Below are positions 24,112 to 32,439 of a stretch of 44,768 nucleotides of DNA, in pieces (the first letter of the stretch is position 1; each line of letters opens with the position of its first letter). Both the position numbers and the translations under genes were made by a program. The stretch is from Flavobacteriales bacterium (GTDB lineage Bacteria; Bacteroidota; Bacteroidia; Flavobacteriales_C; GCA-002722245), in NCBI GenBank assembly GCA_029251005.1, contig JAQXEE010000052.1, forward strand, positions 1 to 44,768, in the 5' to 3' direction. A model generated the notes under the pieces. The model was given only the letters and a program-made list of their open reading frames with translations. It made no database searches and had not been told where the DNA came from.

Positions 24112-26144
24112 TTTTCCTTCTTATAATTATTTAAACTTTTCTTTAAAAACTTTAAAAAACCTGCTTTATCCTCAGCAACATCATATCCTATAGGAAAGTT
24201 TAACAATTCTTCGTTTACTCCTAGAGTAACATAGTAAGGCTGTGCATTTTTATTAAACCATACTTTTTGAATATCAGCATTCTTTTGACCAATTGTTTGA
24301 ATTTTAGTTTCCCCGTCAAACAAGGAAGTATACGGTTTTTGAATATCTAGTGTATGCTCATCGATATAAAGTGATATTATAACAAATTCATTTTTTAACA
24401 AATCTAAGATTTCCGGATCAGACCAGACATTATTTTCTAACGCTCTACAGTTTACGCAACCATGTCCTGTAAAATCAATAAAAACTGGTTTTCCTAAATC
24501 TTTTGCGCAACACATTCCTTCTTCGTAATCAAAATATCCATTTAAACCATGCGGTAAATGAAGCTTATCAGCAAATTGTGGTTTTTCACATAACTTACCT
24601 CCCTCTTCTATATTATCTCCAATTCTAAAGTCCATAGTACTCAAAGGAGGTAAATAACCACTTAAACTCCTTAAAGGTGCACCCCACATACCAGGCAATA
24701 AGTATACCACAAAAGCAAAGGTGAAAATTGCCATTACTAATCTTGGGACTCTTAAAAACGGTAAATCTGAATCGTGTGAGAATTTTAATTTGCCTAACAA
24801 ATAGAATCCCAGTAAAGTAAAAATAACAATCCAAAGCGCTAAATACACCTCTCGATCTAAAATCCCCCAATGAGCGGTTTGATCAGCTATACTTAAAAAC
24901 TTTAGCGCGAGTGCTAATTCTAAAAATCCAAAAACAACTTTTACTGAATTTAACCAACCGCCAGACTTTGGTAATGATTTTAACCAAGATGGGAAAAACG
25001 CAAACAAAGTAAACGGCAAGGCAAAAGCTGAACTAAAACCTAACATTCCAATTAAAGGTTCGATTCCTCCAACTTTAACAGACTCCACTAACACTGTCCC
25101 AATGATTGGACCTGTACAAGAAAAAGACACTAGGGATAGCGTTAGTGCCATAAAAACAGCTCCCCCTATACCTCCTTTATCTGCATTTTCATCCGATTTA
25201 TTACTCCATGAACTGGGTAAGGTTATTTCGAACATTCCTAAAAAAGATGCTGCAAAGAAGATGAATACTGCAAAGAAGAAAACATTGGGTAACCAATGCG
25301 TTGCTATTATATTTGCTGAATCAGGGCCAAACGCAAAACTAAAAATGGTGCCAATTAAACAGTAAATTACAATTATTGATAACCCAAATATTACAGCTAT
25401 AAACTTACCTTTGGACTTGTTTCCTGAACCCTTCAAGAAAAAAGAAACAGTCATAGGAATCATAGGGAAAACACACGGAGTTAACAAAGCTCCTAAGCCA
25501 AATACGAATGCTAAAATAAAAGTATTCCAATAAGAATCTTCTTTATTATCGTCAATAGACTGCCCGTTAAATGTTTTTACTTTCGGAACTGATTTTGAAA
25601 AGTCATAATTACATTCATCTTTTGAATTTAAAAATTCTTTATTACCAATACTTATTTTTTGGTTACCCTTAACAAAAGCTTTATTACCACCATCTCCTAC
25701 TTTTATTTGAAATTTAGGGTTTGGATATGGGGACGTAATACACCTCCCTTTATTGCAAACCTGCGCCTGATAATTCCCTGATATTGTAAAATCAGTAACA
25801 GTTGATTCTATTCTTCTTTTTACGACCAGCTCTTTTTCATTATAATAAGTTACATTTCCCTCAAAATCTTCTACATATTTCGATTTAAAAGGTGGAAAAA
25901 CCCAAGCATTTAATGGAGAATAATATCTAGAAGAATCTAAATTTAAAACTAACTCAGGGGGAGCAATCAGCGCATCACTGGATCCGTAAACAAAAGCACC
26001 TTCAGCCAACTTCATCCTAAAGGCTAACTCATATACCCCTTCCTTGTCAGAAGAAACACTAAACTCAACGGTAGCCAAATCTCCAAATTGTGCCTTAACT
26101 ACAACAGAAACAAATAACACTAATAATAAAATAATTCTTTTCAT
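24108..26144 (-). CDS. dsbD: Thiol:disulfide interchange protein DsbD
   Basis: Carries electrons from cytoplasmic thioredoxin across the inner membrane to periplasmic proteins. I start at MKRIILLLVLFVSVVVKA (ATG 26144; 678 residues), which gives a proper signal peptide; an upstream ATG adds 9 polar residues. N-terminal domain with C130 and C135 (VCNKGRC), eight-helix membrane domain with C224 (LTPCVFPMIP) and C343 (FSCTGPIIG), and a C-terminal thioredoxin-fold domain with C563-x2-C566 (GHGCVNCR). All three cysteine pairs are present. It is followed by a free-standing DsbD-N domain gene. Confidence 0.94.
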   Translation of the reverse strand: MKRIILLLVLFVSVVVKAQFGDLATVEFSVSSDKEGVYELAFRMKLAEGAFVYGSSDALIAPPELVLNLDSSRYYSPLNAWVFPPFKSKYVEDFEGNVTYYNEKELVVKRRIESTVTDFTISGNYQAQVCNKGRCITSPYPNPKFQIKVGDGGNKAFVKGNQKISIGNKEFLNSKDECNYDFSKSVPKVKTFNGQSIDDNKEDSYWNTFILAFVFGLGALLTPCVFPMIPMTVSFFLKGSGNKSKGKFIAVIFGLSIIVIYCLIGTIFSFAFGPDSANIIATHWLPNVFFFAVFIFFAASFLGMFEITLPSSWSNKSDENADKGGIGGAVFMALTLSLVSFSCTGPIIGTVLVESVKVGGIEPLIGMLGFSSAFALPFTLFAFFPSWLKSLPKSGGWLNSVKVVFGFLELALALKFLSIADQTAHWGILDREVYLALWIVIFTLLGFYLLGKLKFSHDSDLPFLRVPRLVMAIFTFAFVVYLLPGMWGAPLRSLSGYLPPLSTMDFRIGDNIEEGGKLCEKPQFADKLHLPHGLNGYFDYEEGMCCAKDLGKPVFIDFTGHGCVNCRALENNVWSDPEILDLLKNEFVIISLYIDEHTLDIQKPYTSLFDGETKIQTIGQKNADIQKVWFNKNAQPYYVTLGVNEELLNFPIGYDVAEDKAGFLKFLKKSLNNYKKEK

Positions 26145-26201
26145 ATACTTTGTATAACAGTCCAACATCACAAATGTTGTTGGTAATTATGTTAAAACAT
26201 T

Positions 26202-26897
26202 TTAAAATACAATTTCCTCACCAGGTCGAAGTTTAAAGTGTTTTCGAAGTAAAAATACTGAAACATATAGGATTGGAGTGTCAATCAAAGCGCAAATAAC
26301 TTTAAATAACCATCCGTCCGTAATCATAGAGGTTATTTCCTCTCCTGTTTTAACACCTATAAATAATACTGAAACAACTAATATAGTATCAGCCAGTTGA
26401 CTTAAAACCGTTGAGCCATTGTTTCTGAGCCACAGCATTCTGCCATTTGTTAACTTTTTCCAAAACTCATATAACTGAACATCTATAAATTGCGCGAACA
26501 AATAAGCCGTCATACTAGCACCGATAACACGCCATGAATTCCCGAATACAACATCATAGGTCGCATCTGAAACAGGACTTCCCTCAATGGCGTTAAACAC
26601 GCCACCCAACTTAAGGATTACTATAATTAAAAGTGAACATAAAAAACCAGTGAAAATTACATATGCAGTTCTTTTTCGCCCGTAAAACTCGGATAATAAA
26701 TCGGTTATTAAAAAAGTAATTGGATAAGGGAGAACACCTGCTGATACTATAAATGGCGCGTCTCTAAAAATCGTTTGAACAGAAATGAATTTGTTGGCAA
26801 TAAGATTACACACCACCAAAAAAGCAATGAAAAGACCGCCTAATAATAAATATACGCGAACGGCTTGATAGGAACGTTTTGGGCTTTTATCGAACAA
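26202..26897 (-). CDS. yhhQ: Queuosine precursor transporter (YhhQ/QPTR family)
   Basis: A 231-residue membrane protein of the VUT/QPTR family (PF02592), which imports queuosine precursors such as preQ0/preQ1. About six membrane helices. Family motifs: PYPITFLITDLLSEFYGRKR (near 60-80), AQFIDVQLYEFWKK, and STVLSQLADTILVV. It follows the 99-residue unknown gene by 7 bases and probably shares its transcript. The pterin-synthase gene at 6.4 kb is far away, so no operon link to queuosine synthesis is visible. Confidence 0.9.
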   Translation of the reverse strand: MFDKSPKRSYQAVRVYLLLGGLFIAFLVVCNLIANKFISVQTIFRDAPFIVSAGVLPYPITFLITDLLSEFYGRKRTAYVIFTGFLCSLLIIVILKLGGVFNAIEGSPVSDATYDVVFGNSWRVIGASMTAYLFAQFIDVQLYEFWKKLTNGRMLWLRNNGSTVLSQLADTILVVSVLFIGVKTGEEITSMITDGWLFKVICALIDTPILYVSVFLLRKHFKLRPGEEIVF

Positions 26898-26904
26898 ATC
26901 GAAT

Positions 26905-27204
26905 TTAGAAAAAACCTACTTTATATATAGACTTTAATGGAATCATAATTTCTCCTTTCAAAGAAACATTTCTTTCTGTTGCAGCCCAAACAGTTGCAAC
27001 GACCATAAACTTTTTACCTGAGTTGTCTACAAAATAAATTTTAATATTTGATTTACTTTGTGCACCTAAGGCAGAAGCTCTGTTCAAATCAATTTTACGT
27101 TGAAGAACATCTCTACTATCAGTTAAAATATCAGTTTCAGAAAACTGAACAGTTTTTACTTCTTCCTTTGGAATTTCAACTGGTTTTGTAGATGTTTGAC
27201 TCAT
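26905..27204 (-). CDS. Conserved hypothetical protein
   Basis: A 99-residue soluble protein without a signal peptide. The N-terminal 30 residues are polar (KPVEIPKEEVKTV). The remainder, RKIDLNRASALGAQSKSNIK then a VVATVWAATERNVSLKG segment and MIPLKSIYKVGFF, is likely a small beta-rich domain; I recall similar short proteins in flavobacteria but no assigned function. It lies 7 bases upstream of the queuosine-precursor transporter gene, so a shared transcript is likely, but this does not reveal a role. Confidence 0.72.
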   Translation of the reverse strand: MSQTSTKPVEIPKEEVKTVQFSETDILTDSRDVLQRKIDLNRASALGAQSKSNIKIYFVDNSGKKFMVVATVWAATERNVSLKGEIMIPLKSIYKVGFF

Positions 27205-27256
27205 ATTAATGCGTATTTGAATTATTCTTACGGTATAAATTTACAAATCGTTCCGT

Positions 27257-27727
27257 CTAATTTATAATTTTTTCGTTAATTAAACTGCTCAACTCCTCAA
27301 ATCTCTGAGAACCAATTCGATAAATCAACCCATCGTTGTCAGTTAACTCGACTGCAAGGTTTCCGTGTGTGAAAAATTTAACTTTCCCACGCATATGTAA
27401 ATTATAAACCGGACGATTCAATAGTATTTTACTGTATTGAACAATTTCTGCTTTTTTAATATTTCTTAAATCTATTTTAATTTTTCTAGTCGTCCAAAAT
27501 CCATCAATAATTAATGAGTTATCTTGAACTTGAGTCTTAATGTGCAACACAAAAAAAGACATTAAACTGATTACCAAAATTGCCAATCCAATTATTAGGA
27601 ATAAATCCGCTGTTTCGTCGTCGGAATCTGATACAAAATAGCTCAAAAATGAACCAAATGCGATAAATAACCTAATGAACAAATTAAATTTGTTATACCC
27701 TAAATATTGTTTTTCCTCGTATTCCAA
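27257..27727 (-). CDS. Membrane protein with two helices and a PH-like C-terminal domain
   Basis: A 156-residue protein beginning at TTG (an in-frame stop lies three codons upstream and no ATG is available before the first helix). Two membrane helices (about 14-32 and 42-62) are followed by a beta-rich domain of about 90 residues (VQDNSLIIDGFWTTRKIKIDL, in parts; YNLHMRGKVKFFTHGNLAVEL) resembling bacterial PH-type domains. It starts 11 bases after tilS, so it is the last gene of that operon. Function unknown. Confidence 0.68.
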   Translation of the reverse strand: MEYEEKQYLGYNKFNLFIRLFIAFGSFLSYFVSDSDDETADLFLIIGLAILVISLMSFFVLHIKTQVQDNSLIIDGFWTTRKIKIDLRNIKKAEIVQYSKILLNRPVYNLHMRGKVKFFTHGNLAVELTDNDGLIYRIGSQRFEELSSLINEKIIN

Positions 27728-27738
27728 ATTACACTAAT

Positions 27739-29037
27739 TTAAGCTTCATGTTTAACAATATATACATTTTTTGTTGTATCATCTACTCTATACCTATTGT
27801 CAGAGCGGTGGGAAACGATCCAAACTATCTTTTCAGAATCACAAAGTAACCAAGTATTTTCCTTTTCGGCAAGACTTAATTTCTTGTTTATAAAATAATC
27901 CGATATTTTTTGTTTTCCTCTCATTCCAAAAGGAATAAACCAATCACCTTTTCGCCACTTTCTCAATCGTAATTCCCCTTGAACTTTATCGGCATTAATA
28001 TAGGCTATACTTCTTGTTTTTTTAATATCAACAGGTGAATGGACAAGCTCAAAACTTAAATTTATTGGTAAACTTTCGGAAATAAAATACTCCTTAATGT
28101 CATCCTCATCTTGTATATACAATTCATACTGTTGGTTCCCTGTAATTACAACATATTTATTTTTACCATAAAACTTCTTACCCTTCTCACTATTCTTTGC
28201 GTTTAATATTGATTCTATATCAGAATATGAAAACCCTTTTGATCTTAACAATTGCTGAATAAACGAAATATTATTTTCTACAACTTCAGAAAAATCAATT
28301 TTAGTGACTCCGTTTTTAATCTCTAAACTTTCTTGCCAAGCTAAAAACTGACCATCCCAATTCACCTCAACATTTCTTAATCGCTCAGTAGTATTATTTA
28401 CTGCCTTAAATAAAGATGGATTAATTTCTTTTAAAACCGGAATTACTTGTTGTCTAATTTTATTTCTAAAATACTTTCCACTGGCGTTACTACTATCTTC
28501 TCTGAAAGGAATATGTTTATCAAACATAAACTCATTAATTTCATCTCTAGAGACACATAAAAGAGGGCGTATAATTTTCCCTCTTTTTTCTTTCATACCT
28601 CTCAATCCTTTTAATCCAGTACCTCTTGTTAAATTTATTAATATCGTTTCTAATTGATCATCTAAATGATGTGCAGTTGCTATTTTAGTTAAGTTCCTCT
28701 CTTTACTTAGCATCTCAAACCAGTCATATCTTAAATCCCTAGCCTTCATTTGAATACTAACTCCGTCTTTTTCTGCCAAATCTTTAGTATCGAATTTTCT
28801 TGAATGAAAGGGAACGCCCATTTTATCGGCTAGCTTTCGAACAAAGTCTTCATCATTATCAGATTCTTCAGCTCTCAATTTATAATTACAATGCGCAATC
28901 TCAACAGTATATCCTAATTGATACAATAAGATGAACAATAAGATAGAGTCTCTTCCACCACTTACTGCTATTAAAGTCTTATCTGATTTTGAAATAAGTT
29001 GAGTTTCTGAAATAAACCCTTGAATTTTTTTTAGCAT
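27739..29037 (-). CDS. tilS: tRNA(Ile)-lysidine synthetase
   Basis: ATP-dependent enzyme that adds lysine to cytidine 34 of the AUA-reading tRNA-Ile, changing both its codon and amino-acid identity. PP-loop motif AVSGGRDS (24-31), then AHCNYKLRAEES and ATAHHLDDQLETILINLTRG (in parts) of the TilS N-terminal domain, and a C-terminal domain with LRKWRKGDWFIPFGMRGKQKISDYF (in parts). 432 residues is a normal length. Starts 2 bases after pabB; pabB-tilS neighbours are common in Bacteroidota. Confidence 0.95.
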   Translation of the reverse strand: MLKKIQGFISETQLISKSDKTLIAVSGGRDSILLFILLYQLGYTVEIAHCNYKLRAEESDNDEDFVRKLADKMGVPFHSRKFDTKDLAEKDGVSIQMKARDLRYDWFEMLSKERNLTKIATAHHLDDQLETILINLTRGTGLKGLRGMKEKRGKIIRPLLCVSRDEINEFMFDKHIPFREDSSNASGKYFRNKIRQQVIPVLKEINPSLFKAVNNTTERLRNVEVNWDGQFLAWQESLEIKNGVTKIDFSEVVENNISFIQQLLRSKGFSYSDIESILNAKNSEKGKKFYGKNKYVVITGNQQYELYIQDEDDIKEYFISESLPINLSFELVHSPVDIKKTRSIAYINADKVQGELRLRKWRKGDWFIPFGMRGKQKISDYFINKKLSLAEKENTWLLCDSEKIVWIVSHRSDNRYRVDDTTKNVYIVKHEA

Positions 29038-29039
29038 AC

Positions 29040-30326
29040 TTAATTACCTAAAACTTCAAAAATAGCTTTCGCCTTTAATAGCGATTCTTGATATTCCAAT
29101 TCGGGTGTTGAACCATGCGTAATTGCTCCACCAACCGAAAATGACAAATAATTATTTTTTGAATTATATAATAAACTCCTAATCACTACATTAAAATCAA
29201 AATCACCTAAAGGATCAATATAACCAATTGCTCCACTATACAAACTTCTCTTCGTACTTTCATATTGCTCAATCAGTTTCATTGCGCGTACTTTTGGTGC
29301 ACCCGTCATGCTTCCCATTGGGAAACAGCTTTTTATAATATCAATTGATGATAATTCCAACTCAACCTCACACTTCACAGTACTAATCATTTGATGCACT
29401 TGAGGAAAAGTATAGATTCCCAGTAACTCTTCAACTTCCACAGAACCTTTTGCTGCTATTTTACTAAAATCATTACGAACTAAGTCAACAATCATTATAT
29501 TCTCAGAAATCTCTTTTTTGTTGTTTAAAAGTGTTGTTTTTAATTCTTCATCTAACTGCTCTGAAAAACCTCTTTTTATCGTACCCTTTATAGGCTGACT
29601 AATAACTTCAGTACTTTTCTTTTTAATAAATCTTTCTGGACTGGCGCACAAACAATACTTATCTCCAAATTTCAAATAGGAAGCAAAAGGGGTTTTAGAT
29701 ATTTTTTTGAGAGAATGATATACTGAAACTGGATCTAATTCGACTTTTTCAGCGAAATACTCTTGGCAAAAATTAACTTCAAAAATATCGCCTAACTGAA
29801 TATGGTTTAATAACTGTAGTACTTGTTTGATATATTTTTCTTTCGAAATTCGAGATTGGATATTAATTGGCTTTAAGGCTAAAGAAAATTCGATTTGAAC
29901 ATTTCTCAATTCAGATAGAAACGCAGCAGAACTATCACCCTCTAAAGTACAAATACCATCTTTTATTTTAACTAAAACTTCAGGTTCAAAAAAGGACAAT
30001 CCAGGAAATTCAAGTTTATCAAAATTCTCGCTTTTCAAATCTTCCAGTTGATTTTTCAAGTCATAACTTAAAAAGCCAAAAAGCCATGTCTTTTTTTTGT
30101 GAAGCGTCTCCAAATCGGAAAAATTATTTGAAGTCAAAATAGACTTCGCCCCAAAACCAGCAAGTAATTCATATTCCTGATGTGGAATATGAGTATATTG
30201 GTTAGAGTCTAATATCACGCTGTGATTATAATTATTAGACAGAATTAAAAGCTTGTCTTTAAAAACAGACAAACCATTATTTCCAGCGTTAGAAAAAGAT
30301 GCTATTTCAACTTGTAATGAAGCCAA
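29040..30326 (-). CDS. pabB: Aminodeoxychorismate synthase component I
   Basis: Chorismate-utilising enzyme making 4-amino-4-deoxychorismate for p-aminobenzoate and folate. Motifs: PFASYLKFGD, PERFIKK, PIKGTIKRG (the Lys of PIKGT is typical of PabB; anthranilate synthase has PIAGT), DLVRNDFSK, and GSMTGAPKVRAMK. 428 residues. The start is TTG, one base after the stop of the upstream unknown gene; no ATG is available nearby. The glutaminase partner PabA and lyase PabC are not in the window. Confidence 0.92.
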   Translation of the reverse strand: MASLQVEIASFSNAGNNGLSVFKDKLLILSNNYNHSVILDSNQYTHIPHQEYELLAGFGAKSILTSNNFSDLETLHKKKTWLFGFLSYDLKNQLEDLKSENFDKLEFPGLSFFEPEVLVKIKDGICTLEGDSSAAFLSELRNVQIEFSLALKPINIQSRISKEKYIKQVLQLLNHIQLGDIFEVNFCQEYFAEKVELDPVSVYHSLKKISKTPFASYLKFGDKYCLCASPERFIKKKSTEVISQPIKGTIKRGFSEQLDEELKTTLLNNKKEISENIMIVDLVRNDFSKIAAKGSVEVEELLGIYTFPQVHQMISTVKCEVELELSSIDIIKSCFPMGSMTGAPKVRAMKLIEQYESTKRSLYSGAIGYIDPLGDFDFNVVIRSLLYNSKNNYLSFSVGGAITHGSTPELEYQESLLKAKAIFEVLGN

Positions 30327-30327
30327 T

Positions 30328-30732
30328 TTATTTGATTATAATTTTATCCATAATTCCTTTAAATCTAGGCTTCCAAAAATAATTATTGCTTAAAGTGAGT
30401 GCCAATTGAACTTTTTCATTGCTCTTATTAAAAAATATTTCAAAAGACCCTAATCCAATCTCAATTGTAGGCTCTAAATAATATGAAACGAATACTTTTG
30501 AAAACATTAATGTTTTCTTACAATAAACTTTACGCAATAGTTCTTTGTGAAATTTTGAAACTACTTTTTTAATAAACGGTAAAGTAACTTTAAAAACGAA
30601 AAAAATTCTTTTTACATTTCCAAAGTCAATAACGCTTGAATCATTCAAAAACTCCTTAAAACATCTTCCAACTCCGGAAAATCTTCGTGAATTAAGAATA
30701 TCTTTCTCGACTATTAAAACAGCTGTTTTCAT
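30328..30732 (-). CDS. Unknown basic protein heading the pabB-tilS operon
   Basis: A 134-residue Lys-rich, Phe-rich protein starting at ATG 30732 (a GTG one codon upstream is also possible). No signal peptide and no family I recognise. Visible segments: an N-terminal VLIVEKDIL, central FHKELLRKVYC, EPTIEIGLGSFEIFF, and C-terminal NYFWKPRFKGIMDKIIIK. It ends 1 base before the pabB TTG start, so it should be cotranscribed and coupled. I checked it against RnpA, which is also small and basic, but the RnpA signature is absent. Confidence 0.55.
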   Translation of the reverse strand: MKTAVLIVEKDILNSRRFSGVGRCFKEFLNDSSVIDFGNVKRIFFVFKVTLPFIKKVVSKFHKELLRKVYCKKTLMFSKVFVSYYLEPTIEIGLGSFEIFFNKSNEKVQLALTLSNNYFWKPRFKGIMDKIIIK

Positions 30733-30783
30733 CACCTAAATTAGATTATCCAAAAATGCTAAAAAACGGCGTAAAGGCAATAA

Positions 30784-30811
30784 AAAAGGGCTAAGAAATC
30801 TTAGCCCTTTT
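30784..30811. terminator. Terminator of lpdA
   Basis: Thirteen-base arms AAAAGGGCTAAGA and TCTTAGCCCTTTT. On the minus strand the hairpin is followed by a T-rich run; it lies 20 bases after the lpdA stop. Confidence 0.85.
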
Positions 30812-30830
30812 AAAAAATTAATAACATTAA

Positions 30831-32240
30831 TTAAATATGTAGAGCTCTCTTACCTGTAGCATCTAATGCAGCCTCTTTAACAGCTTCAGAAAACGTAGGG
30901 TGCGCGTGACAAATTCTTGAAATATCTTCCGCTGTTGCTCTAAACTCCATAGCAGTAACTGCTTCTGCTATAAGGTCAGCACATCGCGGGCCGATCATGT
31001 GAACACCCAAAACCTCATCGGTTGTTTTATCCGCTAATATTTTAACAAACCCATAGTTTGCATCCATACTCGCTCTTGCCCTTCCACTTGCTTTAAATGG
31101 AAACATTCCTGATTTATATTCAACTTTAGCTTCTTTTAACTGCTCTTCTGTTTTACCAACAGCAGCAACTTCTGGCCAAGTATAAACAACACCTGGTATA
31201 AGGTTATGATCGATATGTGGTTTTTGTCCTGCTAAAACTTCAGCAACAAATACACCTTCCTCTTCGGCTTTATGCGCTAGCATAGCACCTTTAACGACGT
31301 CTCCAATTGCATAAATTCCACCAACGTTAGTTTGTAATTCTGCGTTAACCTCAACTCTTCCTCTATCGTCGACTTTAACTCCAGCATTTTCCAAACCTAA
31401 TTTATCTGTGTAAGGACGACGACCTACAGAAACTAAAGCATAATCAGCTTCAAACTCAACCAACTCACCTTTTTTGTTTTCTGCTTTAACGTAAGCTTTC
31501 TTATCATCACCTCTAACCTCAGTTACCTTGTGTGACAAATAAAATTCGAAGCCTAATTCTTTCTTCAAGTTTTTTTGTAATTCTTTACCAAGAGCTTTAT
31601 CCATTGTTGGAATAATTCCTCCTAAGTACTCAACTACAGATACTTTAGTTCCTAAACGAGCGTAAACAGATCCTAATTCTAAACCAATAACTCCACCCCC
31701 AATAACAACCATGTGTTTTGGAACTTCAGTAATCTCTAACGCTTCGGTAGATGTGATAACTCTCTTTTTATCCAGTTGAATAAAAGAAAAAGAACCAGGT
31801 TTAGAACCTGTTGCAATAATTGTGTTTTTTGTTTTCAACTCAAAAGAATTTCCGTCTTTAGGCGTAACTAAAACAGTGTTTTTATCTTTAAAAGAGCCAA
31901 AACCGTTATGTACGTCGATGTTGTTCTTTTTCATCAAGAAATCGATTCCGGCACAAGTTTGAGAAACAACTCCGCGCTTTCTTTCGATCATTTGCTCCAT
32001 ATTTACTTTCAAATCCTTTAACTCAATACCGTGAGTTTCAAAAGTATGTTTGGCGTTATGATAATGTTCAGAAGAATCAAGTAATGCCTTTGATGGAATA
32101 CACCCAACGTTTAAACACGTACCTCCCAAAGTATTGTATTTCTCTACAACAGCAGTCTTCATTCCTAGTTGTGCACATCTAATCGCTGATACATATCCAC
32201 CAGGACCAGAACCTATAACTATTACATCGTAATTGCTCAT
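30831..32240 (-). CDS. lpdA: Dihydrolipoyl dehydrogenase
   Basis: E3 flavoprotein of the pyruvate and 2-oxoglutarate dehydrogenase complexes, reoxidising dihydrolipoamide with NAD+. FAD-binding GSGPGGYVSA (10-19), redox disulfide GGTCLNVGCIP (C42, C47), NAD-binding GGGVIGLELGSVYARLG, and the C-terminal interface motif CHAHPTFSEA with the catalytic His-Glu. 469 residues, full length. Single-gene transcript with its own terminator; E1 and E2 genes are not in the window. Confidence 0.96.
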   Translation of the reverse strand: MSNYDVIVIGSGPGGYVSAIRCAQLGMKTAVVEKYNTLGGTCLNVGCIPSKALLDSSEHYHNAKHTFETHGIELKDLKVNMEQMIERKRGVVSQTCAGIDFLMKKNNIDVHNGFGSFKDKNTVLVTPKDGNSFELKTKNTIIATGSKPGSFSFIQLDKKRVITSTEALEITEVPKHMVVIGGGVIGLELGSVYARLGTKVSVVEYLGGIIPTMDKALGKELQKNLKKELGFEFYLSHKVTEVRGDDKKAYVKAENKKGELVEFEADYALVSVGRRPYTDKLGLENAGVKVDDRGRVEVNAELQTNVGGIYAIGDVVKGAMLAHKAEEEGVFVAEVLAGQKPHIDHNLIPGVVYTWPEVAAVGKTEEQLKEAKVEYKSGMFPFKASGRARASMDANYGFVKILADKTTDEVLGVHMIGPRCADLIAEAVTAMEFRATAEDISRICHAHPTFSEAVKEAALDATGKRALHI

Positions 32241-32426
32241 CTTAAAAGTTTCTCAAATTTTGTCTTGCTAAATTAAGTAAAAAGAATGTGTTGAGTGGTG
32301 GTGTTTAAGATAATTTGAGGAGTAATAATTTAATGATGCGAAAACACTTGATCTGAGCTACTAATTCGATCTTAAAATTATTAAGCCCTCTGAGAATAAA
32401 ACTTTTCCTCAAACCGCCTTTTTTCT

Positions 32427-32434
32427 TACATTTG
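32427..32434 (+). promoter_or_regulatory. -7 element directly upstream of dnaX
   Basis: TACATTTG matches TAnnTTTG and ends 5 bases before the ATG at 32440. The transcript would start at or within a few bases of the start codon, i.e. be leaderless. The -33 TTG is absent. Confidence 0.5.
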
Positions 32435-32439
32435 CGGAA

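Noticed and set aside
30328-30732. RNase P protein (rnpA) for the small basic gene before pabB
   Set aside because: Size and charge fit, but the RNR-type signature (KRNRIKR-like) and the typical N-terminus are missing.
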